A stretch of 64,000 nucleotides of DNA from Lamellibrachia satsuma (lineage: Eukaryota; Annelida; Polychaeta; Sabellida; Siboglinidae): NCBI GenBank assembly GCA_033239005.1, contig BSQZ01000029.1, positions 6,656,423-6,720,422 of the forward strand. Reading direction: 5' to 3'. The notes beneath the pieces were generated by a model. The model was not told the DNA's origin. It worked only from the letters and a program-made list of their open reading frames with translations, and did no database searches. Both the position numbers and the translations under genes were made by a program. How positions within the stretch are numbered: position 1 is the stretch's first letter; every line of letters begins with the position of its first letter. Below are positions 1 through 13,502 of this stretch, one piece after another.

Positions 1-3000
1 TGTACACATGGGTGAGTGTGGCTGTATACTTCAACCCCATATTTATTATACCCTGGTAGTTTTACCCCAGCAAACAGTGTGTTTATTAAGTCATAAGCCA
101 CGTGGGTGGGGTTGTATAACAGGAAACAGGTAGCTGAGTACCTACACACTTAGTCCCCACCTGTTACAACAGTGTCCCTATGGCGGGAAATATTAACGGA
201 AACGTCATCTTGAGAACCGGGCTGTAATCCCCATGTACATATTGTGATAGCAGGGACCGCCCCTGTGTAGCTGCCTGTTTGACATGCCTGTTTGACATGC
301 CTGGGATGTCTTCAGGCTCCTGGTTATCTCCTGATGATTTGTGAAACACCTCTTATCGGAAAACGACCACAGGATAAGGGCTGTGGGAGATGGGGAAAGT
401 GTGGAGGAATCAACGCAGGGGCATTCTTAGGAGATAGCCTAAACGTTCGTTAGATTGCCCCGTGAACTTCCGCGGTGTTCGCGGCTAGATAAAGTTTTAT
501 GAACCCTGATTACGATTCTGTGTGTAACTTATAATTTGATTGCTTCGTCACTGACGCCAGTATTTTGGGGAACCAGTGGGAATGCTATGAACGTGATTAG
601 TATTTGGGCAAGAATTTGGTGTTTACATCTTCGGTACTCAACTCTCATGAGTAATTTAGATAAATTAGCATTGACAAAAACAGATTTTGAGCAAACAAGA
701 ATTCTCAATTTCAGTGACAGGTGATATATGAATTGCTTCTGAATGCATTCTATCTAGACTAATCGAGTACTTTCCATCGTGCTAGAGGTGGATCACCTTC
801 AATTTCTGAGTCCAACAACATTTCCTTATCTTAACAGTCAGGTATAAATTTTGGAAAAAATAAGGATGTAAAAGCGACTGCCAAGGGAATAATGCCCTCC
901 ATCGGATGAAAACTGGGAGACATGATTACATTTGACTGTTTGTCAACGTAATTTTTTTATTTCTGATCAGAGTACTGGCCAACCCCCTCACAGCAGGAAT
1001 CCCATATTTCTGCCCCTAACAGTACCTGTGGGTGTATGGTACCCTTCCTGTCTAATAAACGTCAGCAGGGCACTGTAATCCTCCTGAAATGCCCAGGGGT
1101 TAGTTCCCCAGCCTGAGATGTCTTCTTCCCCTATAAATCCTCCCTGCCCCACTTGGTAGTAAAAAGCTCTGCCTGCCACACTGACACAAGGCAATTAGCT
1201 GGTGTAGGGTAGGAAGATAGGGGGGAGGGCTGTTGCTTTGTCTGAAGCTGTCCATGTCTGGCAGCTGTCCTGCTGCCCATATTTCACTCTATATTCATTT
1301 CTTATCCAAGCACCCTACAAATATCACTTGCTATTTCATATACTCCCAATCAATTTATGATATTTTTCCATTGGAATTTTTTTTATAGGTTATTGTACCT
1401 TTTTTTATTTGGTACTAAACTAATTTAAAACTATGATTTTCTCTGTTTTCTAAAAGTAACTTATTACAAAACAATTCCATATTTCAGCAGAGCATATTTT
1501 ATTATAATTATTTAACCGTTTCGCTAATATGATTGTTTTTTTCTTAGCCAACTTTTCTCAGCCAAGTTGTCAAAAGGTCTTCCATGTTTTAGCCAAAATA
1601 TTTTAGGCATTGGCGCTGGCAAATGGTTAGCATAGGCCTAGCCAGGGATGTGAAACACCTTTCTGTTGTATAAAAAAACTGGTTCTTCGCTTGAAACCCA
1701 TGACTATTTTTTGTTTTCTCAGAGTCTGTGTTTTTATTTAGCTGAGGCATAATCTTTGTTCAACCCACTCCACCAAATACATACAAACAGCAAGTATCTA
1801 TGGCCTCCTAGAGTACATGCTTGTTAAATTAGAAATACTTGTATTTCTTCGTCAGACAGACTAAACAACAGTTTACCACCATCTGTCGTGAAACCGAAGC
1901 CTTCTTATGCAGCAAACGTAGCAAAAACAGTGTATGTTTACCCCGGTAGGGGTGAGAACGCACCCCGCCTGTTGCCTCCCTGTGTAATGTAGTTTTTACC
2001 CCAGGAATGGCGTGCCAGGTACAGGTTGTAGTGGTGGGAAGAATACGGACCAACACAATGTCACTGTTTATTCACCAAGCTCATTGTTTACTAGCAGAGA
2101 ACAATTCATTGCCACCTTGTGCTTTGCCGTTTGTTTTGTTTGCAGACTGCTGTTTCAGCTTATATAAGTGCCTTATTTAATTTTTAAGTTTCTTGGTGCA
2201 AAGTTTTAAGAAAAATTTTGCCCCTGATACATTTGATTATATAGATTTTTATAGATTTTTTTCAATCGTTACTGGATGGTTTGGTGACTAGGTAAAAAAT
2301 GCATGATTTTTTATTTAAATTTTTACCCGTAAATTAGGTGGCAATTTTTATGCAAAACAGTAAGGTCTCTGAATGACATAATGTTGATGTGATTAATATT
2401 AATAATGTGAGGTAGTTCCTTCATTGCCAGTAAATTGACAGAAGATGGAATAACTTCCGTCTAAAAGTCTGGTCAATTGGGGATATTTTGCAGGCAATAA
2501 TTTTCTCCTACTTTAGATTCCAGCACCCTGGGTTATATGGATGGCATCGTAAATCTAGTGGGAAAGGTGGCTCATGCCAAGGCAGAGGCTGTTTCTCCTC
2601 TGGGTATGGGTAGGGACACCTAATGGGCAGTCAGACTCAGCCCAGAAACTGCTGCTTTATTGCCACACTTCCTTACATAAGGCTGCTCTCCCCCCACAGC
2701 TGGTGTCTATCCCAACTTCTGACATGACCCCTCACATTTGACATGACCCCCGAGACATGTCCAGGGAAGTGTTCCTGGAAGAGTGTCAGAAGTTTCCGTG
2801 GCCGCAGGTAGATTCCCAATCCTGTTTACCTGTGCATGGGGCATGCACGGAGAAAGGGTAACCAAGGAATGTGGGGTGGGGGAAGAGGTGTGAAGCCGGG
2901 GCGACTGGGGTGTTGTTTTCACAGCCACTGAGTGTAACTTCTCTGCCCTCTAGTCACACCTGCTCACCAGGTGGTGTGGCTGTACCAAGTGGTTTCTAGG

Positions 3001-4737
3001 CACCAGTTAATTATAGCGTCATTTGTTTGATGCATGAAACTTACGTAAGACCAAGTGCGTGTATTTGTTATAGTTTTGCTTGCATGCTTCTAAAACAATT
3101 ATGTGGAAACATTCTACGCAGTTCATGTCATTTCAGAATCCAAATACTTTGTTGTCCCTGGCAACCACGCATGTCCGGAATGCCCTAGAATTTAATGTGC
3201 CTGGTCACGCTGTTAGAAATAGTTGTTTGCAAATGCCGTGAGAGGAACCAGTTGCCGAGACGTGTGGTTTCTCCGAGTAGATTGTAAAGTTTGCGTCAGA
3301 CAAGTTCTGCAGGGTTCTTCTCTTGAAGGTTCAAACGACACTTGGCCACTTGTGCCATTTGGCTTTAGTAATAACAAAACACTTCTGTGGCACCTGATTC
3401 CTCAGGAACCTGAGATCAGAAATGCAACAGACTAGAATCATTAAGCATGACATCATGAACAGGGATGGACAAAAGTGATCACCAGAACGGGGAACCATCA
3501 AGGTTTTAGGGTGGAAATGCATTTAAAAAAGTCTAGGTATTTTTGTGAAAGGTAGTAGGTATAGTTTCAGATGATTTATAGGAAATGCCTTGATCATTTT
3601 CTGTTTGATGTAACAGATATATCGTAATAATTAATGTGTTTAACTACTTACTGTTTATGAGGTTATCGAGGATTTCTCTTTGGAAGGTTCATTCTGTCAA
3701 TTAATGGTAACCCAAGGAGTTAATGAGTTGATAGAGGATTTAGTTAGATAATTAACATCACCTTTTCGTTAAATATCCCTTTTATATTAAATTTGAAGTT
3801 CCTTCAGCAGAATCATTCTGTTCCGCATCAACACTAATGGGGTTTGTGTGAATCAAATGAACCTCTAGGTGCACCCGAGAGAGATAAACCCACATTTGTT
3901 CTAGTTTGTGCTACTGCCTCAGTTGTTAATTGTGGTTCACTGTTGATACACTATTTCCTTGTGTTGCTAACTTACTGCATGACCAGTTGCTCCGTAAAAT
4001 AACAATGGCTGATTCTTGCCGAATACAAGTAACAATTGCATCAACTCAGCATGCGAACGGAAAGCTGTGATGCGTTACTGAGAACATAGTCACTTCTCTA
4101 TTCCTCTTTCTCGTAATTATGCGAAAAAGATTCAGAAAAACTTTAAATCAAAGTGTATGTGAGGTGTACGAACTGGAAGAAAAACTGCCACATTTGTAGT
4201 GTCAAATTGGTCCAAACAGTCATAAAGCAGGTGCAAGTAATGTTTATTTTGTGTCGGCTTGTGTGGCTGAGTTGAATGCATGGCAGTCGTGAGTAAAAGT
4301 ATTATAATAATATAAATGTAAAACGGCATACAAAAATGTTCCTATCAAATTATGATACCAGAAATTAAGTTGCATAATTCATGCGATTTTTAGTTACGTT
4401 TTGGCTAAACAAAGAGTTATCCATCCCAGACTTACGAGAGTTGTCAAACATTAGTAGCGGCCACCAGCGCTGTTGGTATTGGAGCACTAGTTAGCACCAC
4501 GACACAGCGTGTGCTGCTAAATGTTGGGCCTATTAGACATTCCGGGTCTGATTTAAGGGGTCCATTCCACTGCCGGACTTGACAGGCGAGAATTGGGTGC
4601 AGCTGCCACGTAATCCCTACAAATGTGAGGATTACCCCTGGATGCCCTCCTACCCAACTGGCCCTCCCAGTTGGTCGTAGCCCAGTCCAGTAGGACAACA
4701 AGACCAATGTCAATTTACAGTCAGTGTGTGTGTGGAG
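1..4737. other. Non-coding flank or first-intron DNA, no gene seen
   Basis: AT-rich sequence with only short chance reading frames. No protein family, splice-consistent exon, RNA gene or clear repeat was recognised. It may be upstream flank or a long first intron of the FGFR gene that begins (as seen here) at 15843. Confidence 0.5.
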
Positions 4738-5115
4738 TCTTGAAATGGAGATTGCATTTTAAGGCCTTGAAAAGGTATCAAAATAGGGATTTTAAAAGAA
4801 AGGTCTTTTTAATGAAATTTCACCAAGCTAGGGGGCCCTATGAGCGATACATGGTTCTTTAATTACGTGGTAGTTTGACCACCAAATAAAAAAGGGATCA
4901 GAGGTGTTTAAAATTTTTTTTTATTATTTTGTATTGAATTTGTCATTGAAAAAAAGATCTTAAATTTTCATTGTACTTATTTGCCTTAAGGATGTTTTGA
5001 AAAGGTCTTTGAAATGTCATTAAAATATGTTAAAAAGATCTTTAAAAGGTGTGGTAAAGGTCTTGAAGAGTTCTTAAAAGGTCTTTGAGAGGTGTTTTAA
5101 AAATCTTAATGGTCT
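4738..5115. repeat. Degenerate AAGGTCTT-rich repeat cluster
   Basis: Variants of AAAGGTCTTTGAAA / AAAGATCTTTAAA recur roughly seven to nine times in under 400 bases, for example near 4800, 4953, 4998, 5032, 5054, 5074 and 5097. Spacing is irregular (about 20-45 bases) and copies differ, as expected of a decayed tandem array. No coding signal is seen. Confidence 0.5.
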
Positions 5116-5689
5116 TCAATTTGATCAGCTCAAAGCCCACATTGGTCAGACAGACAGTGAAGACCCACAATTACAGTATTTGTTATCAGCTGACCGCAAT
5201 CACTCAAACCTATGATAATGCCTGTGATTTACATTTCACTTGGTGTGGATTGCATGACCTTTGTCACCATTCTCAGTGAGATTGTAGCCATGACATTGTC
5301 TGCTTGTTGACGTCTGTCCAGGATAGTTTGCTCACCTGTAACAATGGTCAATTGAATCAAGGTATATGGCCAACAGTGTCCAGTCTGTTGGAGTATGGTG
5401 TGGTATGTGTTGAAGCCCAGGTATTGGACACTATGTTTGGCTGATCATTATACAGATTCTTGTGGTGGCTTGGGTTACTTGAAAGGTGTGGATTTATGTT
5501 TGCTGAAATACAACATGGCAAGAAGAATTGGATTTGCTAGATCAGCTAGAATAGTAACAACAAATAATAAATATTGATGTCACAGTCAACAAGAACATTT
5601 TTATCAGGCATTTTGGTAAATATATTTTATATATTTGGTTTTTATCCAGAGTTTTTAAGTTATTTTAACAAATTTGCCCAATAAAATAC

Positions 5690-5825
5690 TTGTAATTGTG
5701 ATTGTAATCATGATTACATTTAATTTGGCAATGTAATTAAGTCCAATTACTTAATTTTTTACCAATGTTAACTAAGACTACGATTACTGAGTATGATTAC
5801 TGAGTATGATTACTCCACCTGTGAT
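5690..5825. repeat. GTAATC/GATTAC palindrome-rich simple repeat
   Basis: Runs of GTAATCATGATTAC-like self-complementary words, followed by repeats of the 13-mer TGAGTATGATTAC. Low-complexity sequence of the kind often found scattered in invertebrate genomes. No gene. Confidence 0.45.
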
Positions 5826-5865
5826 TAAAGTCTCTTGGACGTGTGAGTTTGTTTAGACTGCAAAT

Positions 5866-5952
5866 ATGCATGCATGCACGCATGCATACATACATACATA
5901 CATACATACATACATACATACATACATACATACATACATACATACATACAGT
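5866..5952. repeat. (CATA)n / (CATG)n microsatellite
   Basis: About eight CATG/CACG units grade into about seventeen perfect CATA units. Frames across it encode Tyr/Met/Cys/Val repeats, which are an artefact of the 4-bp unit. Confidence 0.95.
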
Positions 5953-7495
5953 AGAAAAACCTACAATTTGGATTTTGTATATAAAAGAGGGTTTTTCCAG
6001 TGCTGTATTTAAAGTTGGGAGGGGAAATTGAATGGGCACAATAGGTATTGAAGAAAGGAAGGAGTCTGCTGGAAAGACTGAAGGTTGGAGGGATACAAGG
6101 AAACTGAAAAGAGAATGAACAAGTCTGGAGAAGATCTGCCACAGGCTGTCACGGCTGACAATCCCTGGTTGGAAAACCCATAAATTATAAATTGATTAAG
6201 ATTAATTTGAAGTCGTAAATTATGAATAGATTAAGATTAATTGCATATTGACTAGGGGCAGATTCTCACACAGCAACTTATTAACATAAGAAGGTTGCCT
6301 GCATATGAGGGTACTAAGGATTACCCTAGTATCTATTTCAAAGGAGTTGTGATCAGTCATCTAGCCTGGGATCTTGGATGAAACTTGTTCAACCATGAAA
6401 GGGGGGAGAACCAGCCACTGGGAGGGTTTCCTGGGAAGTGTGAGGCAGGAAATGGCATTTATATCAATTTTGATTTGACAGGAAACTGAAAAATCCCATT
6501 TATCAAGTTTTAATACCACTAATAACTACTAATATGATTTTTATTGATGCTAAGGCGTATGTGTAATGCACCATTTACCAAACTGATGTATTTCCACATA
6601 GATGCCAGTTCTTGTCTTTTAAAAATATACATCAACTTGTTATTGTGAGTTATTAGATTGACATTTGTTATCGTGAGTTATTAGATTGACATTTAATTCA
6701 TAACCATAAGGTTACTCTTACAAATTACACTGCATAAATTAATATTTAAACTAAAAAACTAGATACATTGCCGCCAAGAAGATTAATAGCTAGAAGAATT
6801 GTAAATATATAAATACTACTACAAGAGACAAGGCTTAATTAGCCTATTTATCTCTGGTTGCTATGACAACAGCCTGGGTGTGATCATCCCAATGAGAAGA
6901 AGAGTGGGAAGCTCCCATCCCAGCTGGCAGCCGTCAGGGGCCTAGCCCAGGAAACAAGCTCCAGATTTACCTGGGCCCACTTCTCAAGGTGTGGCGACAT
7001 TGATATTGGAGGGGAAGAATAAACACTATAGGTTAGGGATAGACGTCATGGATTGGCATATTCCACTTGGGATACAGTCTGTTGGCTGCAGATGTCCACT
7101 GCAGCTGTTGGGAAGCCCTGGCTGCAGCTTAGCTTCTATCTGTGGATCTGTTGGCTGTCTCTCTTAGCCTGTTCTTTGTGAAATCTTCCAGCCTCCAGGA
7201 ACAATAAATCACCTTTCATAATGTTGTGTAAAAATGTTTCCCTAATTGCAATTCTGATCTTTTTGGCTAGATTTCTGATGTATAGTTTAAGGGAAATACA
7301 AAATATTTATTTTTAAATTCGCCAGATTTTTCTCAGTGTTCAATTTAATTGCCATATACACATGTACCATTTCTTTTTGCTACACAATGATTAATATTAC
7401 ATGAATGTGTCGTGTCACTTTGTTGGCCCATTCCGGTGGGAATGTGTGCATTTTCTAGAAAGATATGTCTCATCACACGACTAATGCATGTACAG
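5953..7495. other. Non-coding, nothing recognised
   Basis: No exon, RNA gene or repeat family recognised between two microsatellites. A short direct repeat (TTGTTATYGTGAGTTATTAGATTGACATTT) occurs twice near 6636-6692. Confidence 0.5.
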
Positions 7496-7528
7496 CACTG
7501 CACTGCACTGCACTGCACTGCACTGCAC
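7496..7528. repeat. (CACTG)n microsatellite
   Basis: Six perfect CACTG units followed by imperfect copies up to about 7553. Confidence 0.9.
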
Positions 7529-8265
7529 AGCAGTTCACAGAACTGCACTGCATTGTACGCACACAATAGGCGGTGCTATTCTGGTAGCTGTGAAGTTCAG
7601 CACATGCTGCTTTAGTAGGTGTGACATTGTATCCAAATTTGTAGCTACTATTAGAACCTTTCATGAAATGCATTATTTTAAGTTAATTTAACATAGATTG
7701 ATCGTATGTATGCATAACTATGCAGTGCTTGATGGATTTACTTTCAAAGTGATTTTTAATGTGAATTGGATACGTTACATCTTACTGATCAGATAGTGTA
7801 ACATGTTCATATTTCTGTGCAGAAAGATGATGAATTTGACAGTAAATCTGGGTGTTTCTGAACTAAGACCTTTCATCCTTAACAGAAGGTGTGATCATTA
7901 CTTTGACACTCTTGCTACACGCTGCTCGTGTCTATATTTGTAAGCTCTTCAGTCAGCTCAGATAACAAGGTAACCTAGTGTCCTACAATCCTGCTACAGT
8001 TGACCGATGATGAAGATTACTGTCCCAGCTAACTTTCATTAGTCACACAAGCCGCTAGATACTCTAATGATTTGTTCATTATCTGCAAGTAATATATATC
8101 TTTCTTGTTTTTTCTTTCTAATTATCAATGACTGATGCTGTCCACTGGGTGTCCACGGGATTATACACCGAATGCTTCTTCCCGTTATCCATTTAGATGT
8201 AGTCTGATTTCAACTGTGAACAAAAACTTTCGAAGCTCGGGAAATTTTGTTCACCCCACCAGGAG

Positions 8266-8328
8266 AGACACTAAAAGTTGTTGGTCCTTTCAACCTGGTG
8301 TCTATGCCAGGGGAAGTAAAAGATCCTT
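8266..8328 (+). repeat. Left arm of an inverted repeat (SINE-body fragment)
   Basis: Positions 8299-8328 are an exact reverse complement of 8694-8723, and similarity continues with gaps outward to about 8266 and 8760. The partner lies beside a tRNA-like SINE head, so this is best read as a fragment of the same short interspersed element in opposite orientation. A hairpin-ended MITE is an alternative. Confidence 0.6.
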
Positions 8329-8689
8329 TCGTTGGAATGTTGTTTGTATGCTGGCGTTGTTGGAGTGTGTTTAATGAAGTGTCCTCTGTTTGCAAACTGA
8401 CATGACGTTAATTTAATTTAACTTAAAAGGTAATTTAAATCCTTGACATCTGAGACTAGTCCCCTTGGTCTACTTTGAGTTCTTGTGTAGTTTTGTCTAG
8501 ATCAGTGTCTCTGATGTTATCTCAGGCATTGAGCAGGGAACAGTTTAATTGAATAGTGTATTGTAGACTGGTAAATGAATCAGACGTGCTAGCACTTTCT
8601 TTCTATATTACTTACATATCCCACTCTGGGGCATTATTGCACTGTGTTAAAGATAGTCAGTCCATGACAGGTTACACATTTACCCCCTG

Positions 8690-9216
8690 TGTGGGATCTT
8701 TTACTTCCCCTGGCATAGACACCAGGTAGAAGGGAACAACGACTTAGTCTCTTTTCAAAAGACAGGCAAAGTGGGGCGATCAAAGTTGCCTATTAGCTCA
8801 GAAACAGCAGTAGATGGACTCGAACCACAGTCGCCTGATTGAGAGTAAACGAGCTATGGTGCCTCTACAAACCACAGTCGCCTTGATTGGGAGTAAGCGT
8901 GCTATGGTGCATCCACAAACCACATTCGCCTTGCTTGGGAGTAAGCGTGCTATGGTGCCTCCACAAGCCACAGTCGCCTTGCTTGGGAGTAAGCGTGCTA
9001 TGGTGCCTCCACAAGCCACAGTCGCCTTGCTTGGGAGTAAGCGTGCTATGGTGCCTCCACAAGCCACAGTCGCCTTGCTTGGGAGTAAGCGTGCTATGGT
9101 GCCTCCACAAACCACAGTCGCCTTGCTTGGGAGTAAGTGTGCTATGGTGCCTCCACAAACCACAGTCGCCTTGATTGGGAGTAAGAGTGCTATGGTGCCT
9201 CCACAAACCAAATATT
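8690..9216 (-). mobile_element. tRNA-derived SINE with an expanded head
   Basis: Read on the minus strand, 8815-8880 resembles a tRNA-like SINE promoter. There is a B-box-like GGTTCGAGTCC at about 8816-8826, preceded by ACTCTCAATCAGGCGACTGTGG and by an A-box-like region. The body runs toward 8690, where it shares an inverted repeat with 8266-8328. The head is repeated upstream as a 48-bp tandem array. The family is not identified. The tRNA relationship rests on the B-box match and on the general layout. Confidence 0.45.
8824..9213. repeat. 48-bp minisatellite, eight copies
   Basis: The word GGGAGTAAGCGTGCTATGGTGC recurs every 48 bases (about 8839, 8888, 8936, 8984, 9032, 9080, 9128, 9176). 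The central copies are nearly identical and the edge copies diverge. Because 48 is a multiple of three and the unit lacks stops, several frames on both strands stay open, giving spurious 95-140-residue frames. Confidence 0.95.
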
Positions 9217-12200
9217 GGTGCCATTTATTAGTGTAATAAAATATATGTTTTGTTGATTTGAATGTCTTTTCTAAACTAAAAATGGTTTGATATATATTGC
9301 TAGTTTTTCATTCAGTTCTTTACATAGCGCACATGTAAAACTTGTAAATAAGTTGGGTTTCAAATCCATGTTGCTTTTAAATACTAAGGATCTAAAAAAA
9401 ATTTTCAGTTGGGCACGTTATAATTGTTATAAGTGTGCATAGATAGGCACAGCTATTTCAGGAGACAAGTAACACGGTGGCACTGAATATCACCAAACTA
9501 CCATCTGCCTTGCTACAGTTGGTTCCTTCGCGCTTCACCGATCATAAATTTATAAATAGCCTGAAGTGGCAGTGTTGTAACACCTGTCTCTGCATTGCTA
9601 ACTGGTGTCACCAGAGGCAAAAACCAACCAGGGGTGGGTGACATGTTATTGGGCTTTGTACTTAAACACCTCGGTAGTATAAAAATGGCATAACTCATTT
9701 TTTACACATGCGGACATTAATATGCACTTATCTGTATCATAGTAGTCTGTGTTAAGTAGTGAAGGCAACATTCAGTTATTTACATTACATGTTTATTAAC
9801 TTAAATATGTATCTGGCATTCCATGCATTTGATTAATGATCTTATGTAAATGTTGAAATATAATTAATAGTTTAGTTATATATCACAATGCGTATTGTTC
9901 ATTGCTTCAGTCATATCAATGCAATTACATTTGTTCCATACCTTTAAAAAGAACATTTTGTCATCCAGTGAACACACTCATATTATTTTATTGTATTTGA
10001 CCAATTTGTCTATTCTAAATGTTATAGTACTTTACATGACAATACTTTTTATTCCTCTACAAATCAGTGTTCTTATTTTAGCTGCAAATTGTTGCATAGC
10101 ATAACATTATAAACAACATGTTGGTGTTATGTGAGAACGTTCTGAAACTGTTCATCAGTCCTACAAAAGTCTGATCCGTTTTTCATGGTATTTAGGTGTC
10201 CAGGCAACTTTTCCTTATCAGCTCCGTGTTGCCCAAGGGGGGAATTAGATATGGGAACATCAGATGTCATCACATCCATGGGAAACTGACATTTAGGGAA
10301 TGAAGGAAGGTGTATTCTAGTTCTTGGGAGGGCCAGAATAAATATTCCCCTGCTGGTTATTTAGTTGTTATTCTCTACCCAGTTAGTCTAGTGCAGGGCT
10401 TAAGTTGTAATTTCGATTGTAATATATTTGTAATATTATTGTTATTTCACATTAGTGTTAATTGGATGATCTTATACTTTTGCTTGTAGCAGCAGAAAAA
10501 AGTATTTCATTGTGTTACAATAAACCAAGCATATTTCTGATTAATTGTGGCATGATTTAATATATTTTCTGTCAACAACATTTATTGACAGTGTCATTTA
10601 TGCACAATGCTTGGTGATTTTTTTCTTGAATTTGATTGACTTTGAGGAAAGTCTGTTTAGAATTCCAGCTAAAACTTTAATAAACTACTATATATACACC
10701 TGGCAATTAGGGGGGCCTATCGGGTGCAATTAGGGGGTTTAGAACACATCTGTCTGGGATCTGCCATTAGCAGGGTAGTTGGTCCCACCCCTGGTTCAAT
10801 GCAACACATACTAATGCCTTCCCACTGTCTCTGTAGAACCCCTGGAGGGTGGACTCAGGAGAGTAATATGTTTTATTAACTGTGATCACAGGGTGGACAG
10901 TTGTGTTGGAGTGAGAGTATTGCACCCCAATTAAGGGTTTATCAGATTGTCACCCTGGAACTGGAGCACAATAGGGTGTTAATGTAATGGACAGGGTGTG
11001 GGAGATTCAAACAAACAGTCAAGGAGTTTGTTTGCCCAGCCCCCAGGCAGGGATGATGAAGGTGATTACCCCCTTGTGATGGGGTGTGGGAAAGGGAAAG
11101 CAGGTATTGTCAAACCTCGCTCACTTGCCATTTACCTGGTCAAACAAACACCAATTCAGACACTGGCAAACACCCCCTTGGAAAAAACTATTTTTCCACT
11201 GACATGTAGTACATTTCCCACAACACTTCCTGGTGCCAAAGTAGTGGTTGAATACTTGGATCACTGGAGTGAGAATGTCTGCACTCTATGCCAGGCAACT
11301 CCAGTATGTGACCAAGACCTGTTGCCAACAGGTGTTCTAAAGCCAGACAGTAGAAATACTCTGGGAGTTAGTCACAAAATAATTGTCTAGAAATAAAGTC
11401 ACAAAGAAAAAATCATCTACATGTTTAGGGTGACCAGGTAGATTATCCAGTTCAATTTTGTGTTACGAAGTGAGTAACATCCTATAAAAAAAAATTTCCT
11501 AATATTTTTTCTTTTTCATGTGTTCCCTACCCAAAGCTATGACTCAGGTTTTACAGTGAGTTTCACTTTTAATCACCCAGTCAGAATGTTTTAATAGAGA
11601 TTTTATAACACAAAACTATTCCAGTATCTGGTTATCAGAACCTTGCAGGATTGCGGTGGTGGGTCTAATCCCTGTCTAAGGCAATAACATTTGGTTGTCC
11701 AAACCTGGTATCTTGTACCCTCTTGTGTCCCCCTCTTGGCTGAGATAACTGGGGAAAATGTGACACCTGTCTCTACAATTGGGGGTGCAAAAGATGATGG
11801 TATGCACCCTGGGGTGACGACCCCACCAAACTGACACTAAACACTGAGCTACATTCGCCTGGGCTGGAGCTATCTGGAGACAAATGTTTATAGAGTTTTT
11901 AACCTTAGTAAATGTTGATGAGTTGTGCCTTGTGCATAACAACAAACTCCTGATTGTCAATATGGTTGCAGGAGGTGAACCCATCCCGTCCCCCACTCCA
12001 GTAGGTGGGTGCACTGGTTGACCCCCACTGACCCCCCCCACACCTGCCGACAGGCCAGCTGGATGTCTTTGGCCATTATGGTCAATGTCAGCACTCCTCT
12101 AGACTGGCTGTGTAAATGTGTGACACTGGGAGAAGACCAACCACCATAGTGGACAGATGGACAGACAGACGTGATAGATAATAGATAGATATACCAGATA

Positions 12201-13469
12201 ATGGAGTGATATGTTCCATCCTGAAGTCCAAACCATTTTAAAGATTACTGAAAATATTTGTTCTTCCCAAAGTTGCCTGTCCTGTATATTACTACTGGTG
12301 ATCTATAGAGAACTTTAACACATTTCAAGAAACACAAACTACAGACAACTGACTGTGTGGTTTGGTCCCATAAACTAATGTTTGTTTTACTGTCAGACTG
12401 CGTTCGTGAATAATATACCAGGTTATTTGGCTTGTGTCTTGGAAAGACACACACTAAATGTATATCTGATAATTCTCATACAACTATCAAGAAGTTATAA
12501 GAAATTAGTTATTTAATTACCTCTAGCCCTGTTCTGTCTATGTGCACCAGAGCACGAAGCTCCCCTGCTGGAGATGTAACAGCATCCCCCTTCCATCTGG
12601 ATCCTTCCCCCCTGACACGGCAGGACAGATGTACCGGGAAGAAAGACTGGGAAAAAAGGAAACTGCAGTTCAAATTGCAGTGGGAAAAGCTTCAAGTGAC
12701 AGAAGGAAGATGCAGATGAATGGTGGATATGAGGGGATTTGAGGGATTGGTGGGAGAAGTTTCAGGTGGAGAGCATCAATGTAGGAACAGACACGAGGGA
12801 AGGAGACATCTGCTCCTTCTTGGGTTCTGGTATGGGAGATATATTGGGGACGTCAGATGGGTAGGCAGGAAATGTAAAGGGGAAACGATGAGATTTATAA
12901 TAATGTTCGTCTGACTGATCTCTGGCAGAATACTCTACTGTCAACTATAGGCCTACACTTACGTGTAGTTTGACCTTAGATGTTACATCCATAACATAGT
13001 CACACTGCTATGGCTGATATCCCAAATCTGTTAACCAGATGATGTTACCATAATGTTACTATTAATTACCATTAATCTACAATTATGTCTTGTGGAATGT
13101 TTTGTAATATTTAACAGAGGTCATCATGTTTGATAGTTTTTCTGATGACATACTTATGTGGATGAATCTGATGTGTATGAAATCTGATAGGTTTAGCTCC
13201 GGTTTCATTGTTATGTGTGTTTGTGTGCTGTTGTTCTTTCTTGAACTTTCATGTACTGGTTTACGTAGGTTACCTGTGTAGGCTCTGGTGACAGTCATGA
13301 TAATACAGGTGTACATAACAACAATAATAATTGTAAATCTTCTATTGCACATAAACACTCAGTGACGCGAGCTCAGATAAGCAACAAACTAGAATTAATG
13401 ACCATGATATTACGGTATATTATACAAAAAGAATATTGATAGTTTGATTTCGTTATCAGAAAAAGAGGA

Positions 13470-13470
<1 letters not shown>
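9217..13470. other. Non-coding, nothing recognised
   Basis: AT-rich DNA with scattered C/G-rich tracts (for example 11990-12050). The longest open frame (10998-11390) has no recognisable domain and no exon-like borders. No gene is supported. Confidence 0.5.
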
Positions 13471-13501
<31 letters not shown>

Positions 13502-13502
13502 T
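13471..13502. repeat. (AAT)n microsatellite
   Basis: About ten perfect AAT/TAA units. Confidence 0.95.

Noticed and set aside
5797..6142. Open frames with repeated Met-Tyr-Val-Cys
   Set aside because: Translation of a CATA microsatellite.
8798..9236. Open frames of 95-140 codons on both strands
   Set aside because: They are produced by a stop-free 48-bp tandem repeat, open in several frames at once.
10998..11390. 130-codon open frame on the + strand
   Set aside because: No family resemblance and no splice or homology support. Likely chance in a locally less AT-rich tract.
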